From positions 19,351,612 through 19,415,611 of the forward strand of contig CM067344.1 of the NCBI GenBank assembly GCA_034190875.2: DNA of 64,000 nucleotides. The letters are read 5' to 3'. Positions 13,022-23,354 of this stretch are shown here, one piece after another. Under the pieces are notes generated by a model. That model worked only from the letters and a program-made list of their open reading frames with translations. It did no database searches and was not told the origin of the DNA. The first letter of the stretch is position 1; every line of letters starts with the position of its first letter. Source of the DNA: Urechis unicinctus (Eukaryota > Annelida > Polychaeta > Xenopneusta > Urechidae). Made by a program: the position numbers and the translations under genes.

Positions 13022-13336
13022 TCAAAGGTTTGAAACTAAGAAAAAGACTGACCGTGTTGGAAATGAGAACTGAAGACATGATGGCCAGGTTCCATTTAAC
13101 AACTTTTGTTTGGTGTCTTCGTCTACAGGAGGTAGAGTAAAACATCCGATATCCGGATACTTGGGAACATTTTCGGTCATCATGACCTCTGTCAGGCTCT
13201 TGGTCTGTTTACATTTCAAAGAAAAAGCACCCACCTTAAAAGACGGAACTTTACAATACGCGGCCGGCCCGAACTTTACAATTTGCGGGCTCCAGTCGTC
13301 CTCACTCTTCCTTGGGGTATAAAGACTATATACCAT
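13022..13336 (-). pseudogene. hAT transposase N-terminal fragment (TTF-type region)
   Basis: YPDIGCF ... LLNGTWPSCLQFSFPT resembles the segment that precedes the TTF zinc finger in ZMYM1/TTF-type hAT proteins (Y-P-D-I-G ... LL-x(2)-W-x-P ... F-x-FP). The reading degenerates right after it, and the finger and RNase-H-like core are missing. It lies on the same strand and inside the same ends as the C-terminal fragment at 12.27-12.48 kb, so both are probably remnants of one internally deleted copy. Confidence 0.5.
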
Positions 13337-13501
13337 TCCATACGTGTAGATTACGACAAATCAATAACTGTCTGTTCTTAGCAAATCTTGTTTCTGGTGT
13401 TCCATTAACCCTACCCCCCTCCCCTCCCGATTTGTATTGCATTTTTGGCATTTCTTTTTTTTTCGACTTTCTGGGGAAAGTAGGAAGCTACGCCCCTGCA
13501 T

Positions 13502-14074
13502 AGTTGCAACAATGTTGCGCGGTCGGGTAACTTCCTTCACATGTTCTCAAGCACGTCGCGAACTTCAAGTATCAGTGGGTCTAGACTCCCTAAAACATAT
13601 CTGGACAGGGATGCTAGTGCCACCTAGTATCAAACTCTGAGGCTCTTGAACCCCCATCAGCCCTGTTCCCCCTTCAGCTAGTAGTGGTCTTTACTCGTTC
13701 CTAAAACACCAGGCCCAGTTATCGGACATAATCTTCCGTGCTGCGATCTCTAAATCGTCTAATCGCTTGAGATTCCACACTCCTGTTGCAAGGGTGTATG
13801 CCAACTTGCCTACTGCCCGCCAGTTGTAAGCCAACGCTTTGTTGCGGACGTTCAGTTTTGATTTGAATATCCGCTCGACGTCAGATTTGAACTCTTCGGA
13901 CAGTCTTTCTGACAGCTCTTCTTCGGCTATCTCAAGCAATTGCGGAACTCCCATGTATGTTTAGGAGTCCCCTTTCCCTAGCACTCGCAGCCCTTCTAGA
14001 CCTTTAACTTGGCTTCCACCGCTGGCAACTTTTCCACGGATTAGCTTTGCGGTAGCGCACTTGTCCATTCTATA
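13502..14074 (-). pseudogene. R4/Dong-like LINE, reverse transcriptase palm-end/thumb region
   Basis: Reading leftward from 14074, the frame gives MDKCATAKLIRGKVASGGSQ, a stop near 13960, then TYMGVPQLLEIAEEELSERL (frame 13691-13954) and FKSKLNVRNKALAYNWRAVG. This is the stretch in R4/Dong reverse transcriptases where DKCA... leads to the K-Y-L-G motif and the thumb. Below 13690 a further piece EGGTGLMGVQE matches the GGRGL motif of the clade. It is the upstream neighbour, in order and strand, of the endonuclease part at 10.9-11.8 kb. Several stops and shifts show decay. The 5' part of the LINE is not seen beyond 14074, where a hAT copy begins. Confidence 0.75.
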
Positions 14075-15890
14075 TAGTGGTGGGAATCGCCTGCAATTTC
14101 ATAATCGATGATCGGTTTAGGTTGGCTGACCGATGATCGATTATGATAATCGGTTTCATATAATACTCGGGATCTGGGAATCTGATATAAAATCTTAGGA
14201 TACCAGGGATAGGCCATTCCGTCATAGTAAATTAGGCAATATATAAACATGATAAATACTAGGCTTTCTAGGCATTATTGGTTTAATAGATGTAATAATA
14301 TCATAATAGGGCTAATGACGTTAAAGACCTGAAAACTTGACCGACGGAGGTGATTCGGACGATTCCATTACTATGTATTCATGTACATTTATAGTATACA
14401 CCCTTTCATCTGACAGAAGGCACGCTTGACGCTTAATAGCAGTGAGCCAGTAACATACACACAAACATTTCATGAATTTTCATGAGACTGTAATCTACAA
14501 ACAACATTAGCATTATAAACATAAGTAACATAACACTGTTTAATGTTAATTAGTCGCTTATCAGTCTTATGAATAAAAGCACTTTCACCAGTAGTAATCC
14601 ATGTTCTTGTTCATAAACACAATCATGTTTATGTTATGGGGGGTAAGGCGTGATCGTTTTTTGTTTACTAAATTTCCAGTGCGACTGAAAATTCTGCAGG
14701 GATTGCCAGATATTTCCTTGCCAGTTGTGCAATGTGTGGGTACATTGATTCATTGGCTTTCCACCATTGAAGAATCGTCACACTCTCCTGTGGCGTAAGT
14801 GTCAACTTGCCTCTTTGCCATATCTTCTGCTGGCTGTCTTGATGTACCAATCACCACTACATCTTGCAGCCAATCATCCATGTCGGATTGTATGGCCACA
14901 TTCAGATTTTGCTCAGTCTTCATTTTCTTTGTAGGATTCTGCAGATTCTCAGACTCAGAGTCGTTGCTTGCCTCTGGCTCTGAAGTGCCAATGTCGTGTT
15001 TTTCCTTAATCTGGTGTAGGGCAGGTAAAGGAAGCATTTCTGGAACCTGCTCCTGATCTGATGTATCTGAAGCAGTGTCAACTGTGTCATCATCAGGCTC
15101 TTGCTTCACTCAGAAGGCCATTGCTGGATTTTCCAAAAGTGTTGATACCTTTTCAAGGAGCATTTTCCTTGATTTCTCTTTGTCGGGTTCAGAAAGAAAA
15201 TCCATGGATTTGGTGAAAGGGTTGAAAATCACAGCCATAGAGATGAAATCACCATCCTCCTCAACCTCCCGTTTTTCCATTTGCTTTTGCATGATACTTT
15301 TCACCTGCATGACGACTTCTGGATCCTGATCAGAGTGAGCAACATTCAGTCTTAGTTTGATGAGCATTGGCAGAACTTTGCATAGTTGGAGTTTTGTCTG
15401 CTGAAATGATGGTTGTTGCCATGTAGAAAGACTGCAAAAGGTCAACAAGTCTCTGAACAGTGCTGAGTTCATCAAAGTTATATACAAAGTTTTTCAATAA
15501 AGAGGCAACAGTTTTGCTCAATGTTGGTTCTGTGACGGTAGCCATTATGGCTGGAGTTTGTTCGAGTATCCGAGCAAGCATTAAATATGAACTGTTCCAT
15601 TTAGTTGGCACGTCTTGGATCAGTTTGTGGCCAGCTGCCAGCTCTGACAAAATTTGGTTTTGTTTTGTCTTCAGCATATCTGTTACACTGGATGATTTGT
15701 GGAAGTATGTAACTAGTTTTCTGCCCTTTCCTATGATGCATGCTATTCTATTAAGTTCCAAAGCACTTTTAACTATCAGATTGATCCTGTGCCCATTAGC
15801 AGCCAAATCTTTGCCACATCAGTAGTTGGAAAGCCCTCTTTTCGTTCGCGGCATTGTCAGTAAACTCAGGATTTATCCCGTATGTGGATG
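14075..15890 (-). mobile_element. BED-type hAT transposon copy 1 (5' truncated, degenerate)
   Basis: The 3' terminus on the minus strand begins at 14075 (TAGTGGTGGGAATCGCC on plus), matching the terminus of copy 2 at 26.98 kb. Coding pieces run leftward: TDNAAN near 15.86 kb (hAT core, second catalytic region), GHRINLIVKSALELNRIACI, a long helical region, and LTPQESVTILQWWKANES (hATC). Breaks relative to copy 2: AAAAA reduced to AAA near 15375, a 17-nt deletion near 14797, and a 19-nt deletion near 14695 that removes the SSVPSE core of hATC. A TGA separates the frames 15487-15110 and 15109-14750, as it does in copy 2. The BED exon and 5' terminus are not found. The 8 bp just outside the known end are ATTCTATA. 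Confidence 0.85.
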
Positions 15891-17632
15891 ATTACGTCAT
15901 TAATAATTAATGATCTTCCTCGGACTCGAGCAGCCCATATGGCTATTCCGACTGCTACAATTTATGAGCCCTCTGTGCAATGAAAATCTATCAACCCAGT
16001 ATTCCTTCAGATATTATATAGCGATAAACGATATACTGCCTTGTCAACATGAATAATACTATCCTACAGCTTACTCTTGATGAAACACATTTGCTGAGAC
16101 GGAGAACCTCTGCGTACAAACTTAGTGAATGTGAAGATCTATGTGTACTTAGCCACAAACTGAATGCGTCTGCAACAACAGCACAATCACATCGCAGCCT
16201 ATCTTATAATAACCAAGGCCCAACACAATACCAATTTCGACATATCATTTATTGGAAAACAACAAAACAGCCAGTGATATCCCTATAATGATCTCTAATT
16301 AATATTCGCGTTGTTATTTCTAGCAACAGAGATTGCATTGATGTATTCTGTGCCAGAAGAAGGGATACATCCGGTATGTCACAGTTTGAATTCGTATTGG
16401 TGTGCGGTGTCTACTAAGACACACCAGCACGGCAAATAGTCAACAACAAGTTACATGTCGAATACGGGTATATCCATGTACGCTGAGTGGGTTAAAGGAC
16501 TAGTTCAGACAGAATTTGGGACATTGTTTTCGTGTATGCCGCAGTGGAGCAGATGCGTGAGCGTTCACAGAAACGAAATAGGGATATTGGCTTTGTTCGA
16601 TGGCTGATCATGCACCACCTGAACATAACGGACATCGGCCGCTCCTACGGGCGTTCCCATGATACTAAAACAATTTTAGAACATGGAACCATTATTTGAT
16701 CTTATATACGTCAGCTAGAGTCTAAAGATATATCTCAGCACCTATATTCATGTGACAAATGAGACGTATACAACAGTTGTCATGTGTTCAGTGACATAAG
16801 CTTATGAAACATGATACGAATATTCAGTACCAGCGAATTGGATGGAGTAATGAAACGCTGCCGAGATGATGATACATCACCAAAAGCGCATTAAGGATAG
16901 ACAATTGATCATCAGACAACATCAGTATTGGGCTGATTGATGTTACGCTGGTTATAGTCTTGACTTGACAGACCTCTAGAGCCTTGTAATCAGCGAGTGT
17001 GCAATATTACCCGCGAAAAACACGATGTAAACTAGTATATATGGGGTTATCAGCTAATGCATTAAGTATGTAAACAAGAAGCTCGAACAGGGTTAAGCAT
17101 TTAAGTATCGTGGGCGAGTTATTACATGACCGAAATTCATCACTCTAAAGAGACTTTATCGTTACATTAGTGGTCCCTGTGGTGTTCAGTTTCAAAGCCG
17201 CTATATTATAATCAGCTTGTGTTGAGTGCCTTAACACTTATTGTGCGGCTGCTGTATGTTGCAGAATGACGCTGATTCCAGAACTCAAAGTGACAAATAG
17301 GAGTACCTATGTTTGATGTTTATCATTCATGAGATCACTTTCGCAATGCAACAACGACGACATATCATTCCCCCAGCCCTCAGCCCCATACCCCTCTATA
17401 TCTTCATATTGTTTTGCGGAGGGAAAGGTTAATAAAATAGCAGTTATCGAATCTCATTCACTGTTGGGCATCAATGAGTGTTGGAGCGAACAACTGTATG
17501 AATCGTCAAGCACCATGTTTGTAATATGTTTGCTTTAATGACATTCAAGGTGCATTCCAGCATAACTTATCATATGGGCAGATATATAGTATTCGCATCC
17601 GTGGCTGTCAATAGCAAAAAGTAATACATCTA
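15891..17632. other. Mostly non-coding spacer before the TTAA element
   Basis: No gene recognised apart from a short helix-turn-helix-like frame described separately. The frames 16049-16288 and 17329-17538 lack any recognisable features. Confidence 0.45.
16495..16699 (+). other. Short ORF resembling a DnaA domain IV-type helix-turn-helix
   Basis: Open from after a TAA at about 16492 to the TGA at 16697. The first Met is at 16553, preceded by an acceptor-like GGAGCAG. The reading contains a basic patch RSQKRNRDIGFVRWLIMHHL followed by ITDIGRSYGRSHDT. The order (basic R-x-R-D/E-I, R-x-L-x-M, then IG-x-x-FG-R-x-H-x-T) resembles the C-terminal DNA-binding domain of bacterial or phage DnaA. No flanking bacterial gene is seen. 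It could be a transferred fragment, one exon of an unrelated HTH protein, or coincidence. Confidence 0.22.
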
Positions 17633-17637
17633 TTAAA

Positions 17638-17800
17638 CAGGTCCAAGCTCATACCTCGATTCTAGTCATTTACTTTAATTTAAGGACATCAGCTCGAACG
17701 AGGCAATATACCTCGATCGAGGGAGTTGCTCTGTTTTTAAGGAAATCACTTCGATCGAAGTGTACGCGCATGCGCGAACACATTCCCGGTCGCCATCTTG
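17638..17800 (+). repeat. Left terminal inverted repeat with NRF1- and YY1-like sites
   Basis: Terminal repeat of the TTAA element (about 25 bp well matched to the right end, then looser). Palindromic CTCGATCGAG and CACTTCGATCGAAGTG follow. Just inside are GCGCATGCGC (about 17767, NRF1 consensus) and GCCATCTTG (about 17792, YY1 on the reverse strand), a usual combination at CpG-type animal promoters, so this end probably drives the rightward gene. Confidence 0.75.
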
Positions 17801-18576
17801 AGGGATTTAAATATATCGCCACATCGTCAAAGATATTTCACGTTGCAAGGAATTGTATGAACATTTCATCGATGCAGGTGAGCGATTATGGAATCAATGT
17901 TATATATCGACTTAATCGATGATTTTTTTTGGTGCCATCTTGAATAATTAATGTATTTTAGCATGTGTCTTCACAATATTTTGCATTGTACCTATCCCCT
18001 TCGTTATAGATAACAATGATTTTACCATTTTCCGCTTATTGTTTTCCAACAAGGTCATGCTGATGGTTTTATTCAGACTTCCATGTATCTTTTGGTCCCA
18101 CTGTTAATTGTGATCAATCCGCGCATGTCATTAAATCAAACTAACTGAGCCGTCCATATCAGTATCATTATCCTACTTCTCCTTCCTCTAGGCCATAGAA
18201 ACAGAATCGGGTTCAACCACATCACCTCACATTTTACATTACCAGATTAACAATTATTGTCTTACCAGTTATCACTAGTTATTGTCGCTCGCATTCCCTT
18301 GATTCGGGTATATAAGTCACTGTTGTGAGGATCTACCTCAATAATCATTATAAAATGTTTTGATCTGTATTATCTTTGAGGGGGGGGGGGGGTGGTACAG
18401 GCACGGCTGGTGATGTCTGGTGATTTCAAAGACTATGACAACTAATTCTTGAAACAGCTGCTCAGGGTCTGAGATGGTCCCTACCCTGTCAAAGCATTAG
18501 CGCCCCTATATTTGTCTTCTTAAAACTGATATCACACTGATGAAGAAGGAAATACTTATTCAAGTTTGTGGTTTCA

Positions 18577-21500
18577 GTCTGTTGCAGCTATGACCACAGT
18601 ATGGATCAGGGCATACAGATATTGTGCCGTGTGTGCGGACTAAAGACATCAAATCTTAGAAGGCTACACCCATCACAAAAAGACTCATCTTCAACTTGTA
18701 CCATGTCAATGTTGATAAGGATGACAGACCAGGAGTTCACCCAGAAAAATGTTGCTTGAAATGTGCAAGTGCATTGAAGCGCCATCATGATATCAAGTAC
18801 AAGAGAGGAGGACCTAAACCCACAGCAACCTTCCCAGAATTGGCTACATTTCCAAACCAACCTCAAGATTGCTTGGAAGATGTCAACCCAAGGAGCACCA
18901 TGTTTGCCTCAAATGAGGTACTGTTATTGTATTTATGATATCATTTGTTTCATATTTCAGAGAGATTACATGTCGCAGTCTGTTGCTGGGCATGTATCAG
19001 TCATTACATTATTTGCCTAGTCCAAAATCAATTTTTCTAGATAAGATGTGTGTTGATTATTTGATGACTGTATGCTTATATTTTTAATAACTTGTGTGTG
19101 AAGGATCCCTGTGACAGCAATGAATATGCAAACGAAGGACTATCTAAGAGGATGCGAATAACTATCCTTACAGATTCCTCTACACAAACAACTGTAGAAA
19201 TGAACTGTTCCACCACGCAAGCCCTCCCACAGTTTATGCAGGCAGATGCCGCCACAGCCACATGCCTGGATCAGGCAGAATGTGCAACACAAACAGAGAA
19301 CAGTATTGCAGAACTGATTTGTCATGAAGGTAGCAGAATATTTGGGAACATGACCTCAAAACAGCTGTTAATGGTTGCCCACACACTAGGGAAATCCCAG
19401 CATCGCCAAATTAAGCGTGATTGTTACGATATGAGCCACAGCATCAAATCGTTGCTGGACATAAATATGACATCATATATGAACCAACGCAACCCAGCTG
19501 TGTTGGGCTTCCTTCTGGGTGTTGCTGACAAAGACCTAAAATACGGTGACACAGAAGCTGCAAAGGAATCGCAGAAACAAACAGTGTACAAAATTTCGAA
19601 AACGGTGGAGTCAATAATGAATCTTTCCGCCCACAGACTTATTATGCCCCTGCACTTCCGAGACAGCCTCATCCTCTATTCAGTAACTGGTAGTCGTTTG
19701 GCACTTACAGTTTTATGTGCAAGTGCAGCCCATGCCAGCTACCCAAGCACCAAACGATTTTTGCATAATCTTGGCACCAAGTCAAATGACTCTTCCATTC
19801 CTGGGGATGTGGTGTTTGCATTTGACAATAACCAGATCCTGCACCGAGCCTGGAATGTGAACATTGAGAGTAAATTTCGGTGCCACATTGTGACAATGGT
19901 TGTCCAATTCGAAGCTGATAAGGCTGGCACTTTGCAATGGAGAGAAGACCTAAAGCCAGGGATTTGGATGCTGAACCCAGGAAGTGTGGCTTGTGTGAGA
20001 ACAATTGACCAAGATAGGAATGTAAAAAAAATTCACTATGATGCCCATCTGTATCCCCACTTAATGAAAATTATAGCAGAAGTGGCTGCTGAACAAACCA
20101 ACCAAACTGTACATGGTTCCCCTTTCAGGGACCCGATCGATGCACTGGTTGAACAACAGAAGCATGCTGAAAATTTCAGGACTTGTCAAGCCTGTGGTGA
20201 TGCCAATGTACCTAATAGCAAAATAAAGTGCCCAAGTTGCAAAGTCAACCTTAAGCAAGCCGAACTACAAGCTCTTGGGATAAATGAATGTGGAACTTGG
20301 GAAGAGAGGCCAGCAAAAACCACGGCGCATACAGCAAAAACATTCAGAGTGTCTTTCCCAGAGAACAATGATGACAACATGGAAATGATGTGTACTGATA
20401 AGACACCCCATCCTGTACATGAAGAGGCAAAAGAATATTGTGTCAATGACCCAGTTTTTGTCAATCCCTGCTCTTATGAGGCCTGTGCTGTGGTCCTAAG
20501 GAATATTGGTCGTAAGGCAGGAGTCCGTCGTTATGGAGGGGATCGGGAGCTTGTATTTTTATGTTGTGATGGCTCACCATACATTCTTTGTGCTCGTCTC
20601 ATCCTCTCCACTTACATGTGTGAATTGTGCAAAGAGAGTTTCTCTGGCATTGAAGCATCATCAAAACACACAGAAAGGCACAAAGACAATGGAAAGGATG
20701 CTGCAATGGTGCTTGAATTTGACTGGGCACTCTTGATCCCAGGGCCTGGCCATTTAGAAATGAATATGGTTAGGAGTTTTTGTGGAGTTGACATGGCCTA
20801 TTTTCTACAAAGCCCTTGCACAGCTCATGAACTTTCGAAGTGACAATGCCCTGAATGCAGCCAAACGAGTGTCTGACCACCACAAGGGATGGCAACTTTG
20901 TACGATAGCACGCGAGGCACTAACCAAAGAACTGATTTTGCCTTGGGTGAGGATCCAGCTGACCTCTGATCAGCCTGACCTTTCTCCAGACACTTTTTTC
21001 AAATTTCTCATGGCTGATGTCCATGACAAAACATATGCCATGATCGGTGACCTTGTGCTGGAACTTTTGGACTCTATTTTTTTGTACAGAAAGGGAATCA
21101 GGGAAGCAGTCATGATTTGGCTTACGCAGCCCGTGCCAAAATTGCAAAAATCTGGACTGGTCGACCCCACTCCAGCTATAGAGAAATTGAAATGACTGAC
21201 AGCATCATGCTGGAGAGAATGCCTGAGGAATTGAAAGAGAGTGTTATGAAGTGTTGGTCCATAAACATTTCTGGGCGCGCTGGCACCGGTCAGGGACCTG
21301 ATTTCCGTTTGGAAGAAATCAATAAACAAACTCAGTCATGGTTGCCTAAGGTCCCCACTGGCGAGGATTGGAGGACCGTCTGCAATAACTTCACAGTATT
21401 GTCTGACTTGCGCAGTGAAACTCTTAAGCAGTTAGGTATCAACGACCCTAAGAGTGCAAACATCAAGCAGCAAGACAAGCTCAAAGAAATAGAAGCATTC

Positions 21501-22017
21501 AGGGTCCTATTAAGACAAAAAACAATACCTCCTTCATCCTGAAAAAGAAAACGAAGTCATTTCTCTGGAAGGGCAGCGGCTGAGCCAGGCGGTGGGAAAA
21601 TTTTGCCAGCTAGCTAGGGACAAGCGAGCCAGATATTTTGACGCATACTTGGAGTTTGAACCAATGCGAAGCGTGTCAAGGAGAGCTGTCCCCTTCAAAG
21701 AACCTCCAGTCTTTGTCACAATGGAAGAGGAAAGTGCCTTCAACTCTTTATCCTCCAAGACAATAAAGGAGCTGCAGGAATTGACCGAGTCTCGATTACA
21801 ATGTGTGGTTGATGCCGAAATCAAGGCAGTCTTTAAGAGTGCTCTAGACGGAACTCTCTCTGTAGGGGTCGAGTCTGCTAGCTCTAGTCGAAATAGACTG
21901 CTCAAGAGTGAATACATGCAAATTCTTGATGAGATCCAGGAATATTTGAAATACCAAAGCACATTGCCTCGGGCTACAGACATGCCGGAAAACAGTGGCA
22001 GTGATTTTGTGATTTAA
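18577..22017 (+). pseudogene. DUF6589-like multi-zinc-finger transposon protein, four frameshifts
   Basis: First coding exon about 18577-18916 holds a ZAD-like C4 pair (CRVCG ... CCLKCASALKRH), donor GAG|GTACTG. The next begins at 19104 after GTGTGAAG and runs to the stop at 22017. The main frame (19092-20843) contains GDVVFAFDNNQILHRAWNVN, a zinc knuckle CQAC ... CPSC and a C2H2-type finger CELC ... HTERH. After 20780 follow PIFYKALAQLMNFRSDNA, YAARAKIAKIWTG and GPDFRLEEIN, then a low-complexity tail. This resembles the DUF6589-type proteins of invertebrates, where N-x-S-G ... D-x-x-E-x-x-N is typical; that is from memory. Reading frame changes near 18670 (A5), 20777 (T5), 21080 (T7) and 21520 (A6), each at a homopolymer. 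As the only large protein in the element it is the best transposase candidate. No catalytic DDE triad was identified. Confidence 0.62.
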
Positions 22018-22261
22018 AATATTGGCCAGCAGATGTATGTGGATGATGTTAATTTTGTAAACTGATGGATTTGTGTTGATGCATTCGATCCCAGATTTAA
22101 CATTTGTAGGTACCTCTTTCACTTTCATTCTAAATGTGATATGATGCAATCCTGCTGCAGATGTTGATCAGTAAAATTATCTATATGCATTCATTGTCTT
22201 GCTTGCCAAACAATGTCTTTAATTGGAGACAGAAAAAGGTAACAATTTTCTATGACTATGC

Positions 22262-22270
22262 TTTAATAAA
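22262..22270. terminator. Convergent polyadenylation signals
   Basis: TTTAATAAA gives AATAAA on the plus strand about 250 bp after the stop of the rightward gene, and ATTAAA on the minus strand about 155 bp after the stop of the leftward gene. The two convergent transcripts could therefore end in the same short sequence. This is inference from motif position. Confidence 0.4.
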
Positions 22271-22421
22271 ATAATAAGTTAAAAGATCATTCAATTTGGC
22301 ATCAAACATATGTACATAATATATGTCAAAAGTCAACTAGCTACATTCCATACAAACAATAAGTAAAAAAATCACTCAACATGGCAATTAACATATACAC
22401 AATGTAAATGTAAAAAATCCA

Positions 22422-23354
22422 CTAGCTACATTCTAGACACACAAATGTGCAGTCCACTGGTAAATTTACACACTCTTTGTGGTAACCAATACCACACTGT
22501 GCAGAACAAAATATCCAAATGGATTCATTGTCATCAAAATTACTCGTACACACGGGACAGACAGTTTTGCCGGAAGAAAGGGCACCAAGGAGGGTGGCAG
22601 GCTCCTTACCGAGGAGACTGGTAGGCTCCCTACTGAGGGGAGTGGCAGGCTCCTCTGAAGTGATGGTAGTCGGGTAAGGGGTCTTCTTGAGAGCATCAAG
22701 AGTGGCTCGTAACGATTTCCTCAATCGACCCTCAGACCCGACAACCTTCCGTTTCGTGACTCCCTTGGCTGCTGGCCGCATTGGAGTCGTTTGAGAGTTT
22801 ATAGGAGGTGGCATCTGTGAACATGTGGGTGTTAGAGTTTTGATGAAGTTACCATCTCCTGGGGAAGTTTTGGTTGGGGTTGGATAACCTGGTTCCACAG
22901 AAATAACAACCTCATCTGTGGTGGAGTTGGAGGTAGACTGTCTTGGAGCTGGGGGTGTGAAGGATGACTGTGAAATTTCGGTCGAGAAATGCACAGTCAT
23001 CCTCTTGCCACTCTTCGTCGTTACCTTGGCAATCGGTACAGGCTGCAGATCACCAGGAGACCCCACAAATCCCATTCTCTGGATTTCAGTGTCAAGTTTT
23101 AATCCAGTAGTTTGCAGGGCCTCCCAGTCTCCATTGTCACTGGTGAAGACATGTTTATCTCCGTTTGGAGTCATTGTAATAACAATCACACTCCCTCCTG
23201 TGGTCGCAACAAGTTCGTGTGCCTTCTTGAAAAGGGTGTTTCTTCTGGAAACTCGCGTCTTGGAACGTTGGGTGGCATCTTCTACGTATGTGGATCCACA
23301 GCGCCCAGTATGGTGCTTCCATGAAGCATATCTGTATATAGCATGCGTAGTCAT
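22422..23354 (-). CDS. MADS-box-like / PHD-finger protein carried by the TTAA transposon
   Basis: Uninterrupted frame of 310 codons. Residues about 29-80 (QRSKTRVSRRNTLFKKAHEL, then SVIVITMTPNGDKHVFTSD) follow the MADS-box pattern: basic R-x-x-T-x-x-KKA-EL helix, a hydrophobic strand, and a G-K-x-x-F-x-S turn. The middle is serine/proline/threonine-rich and basic. Residues about 265-310 hold a PHD-like finger: CPVC, then FCSAQC, HKEC and CLEC (C4-H-C3 order). The coding exon probably starts after an acceptor near 23340, since an AG precedes ATATGCTTCATGG; a donor GTACG|GTAAGT at 24119 marks a likely upstream non-coding exon. MADS proteins bind CArG-type DNA and PHD fingers bind histone H3 tails, so a DNA- or chromatin-targeting role in transposition is plausible but untested. 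The frame is intact, unlike its partner gene. Confidence 0.65.
   Translation of the reverse strand: MTTHAIYRYASWKHHTGRCGSTYVEDATQRSKTRVSRRNTLFKKAHELVATTGGSVIVITMTPNGDKHVFTSDNGDWEALQTTGLKLDTEIQRMGFVGSPGDLQPVPIAKVTTKSGKRMTVHFSTEISQSSFTPPAPRQSTSNSTTDEVVISVEPGYPTPTKTSPGDGNFIKTLTPTCSQMPPPINSQTTPMRPAAKGVTKRKVVGSEGRLRKSLRATLDALKKTPYPTTITSEEPATPLSREPTSLLGKEPATLLGALSSGKTVCPVCTSNFDDNESIWIFCSAQCGIGYHKECVNLPVDCTFVCLECS

Larger units (their letters stand above)
11793..13500 (-). mobile_element. Decayed ZMYM/TTF-type hAT transposon inserted in the LINE
   Basis: The right end (about 13470-13500) reads, on the minus strand, CAGGGGCGTAGCTTCCTACT followed by TTCCCCAGAAAG, a typical hAT terminus. The left end begins near TAGTGGGGTCTGAGGG at about 11795. 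Between them lie an N-terminal fragment and a C-terminal dimerisation fragment of one transposase, with the centre missing. LINE coding sequence runs up to both sides (to about 13502 and from about 11792), so the element sits inside the LINE. I could not find a clean 8-bp target duplication, so the exact left boundary is uncertain. Confidence 0.68.

Noticed and set aside
19705-20004. Minus-strand ORFs across 19.4-21.3 kb
   Set aside because: They are shadows of the DUF6589-like coding sequence and have no domain of their own.
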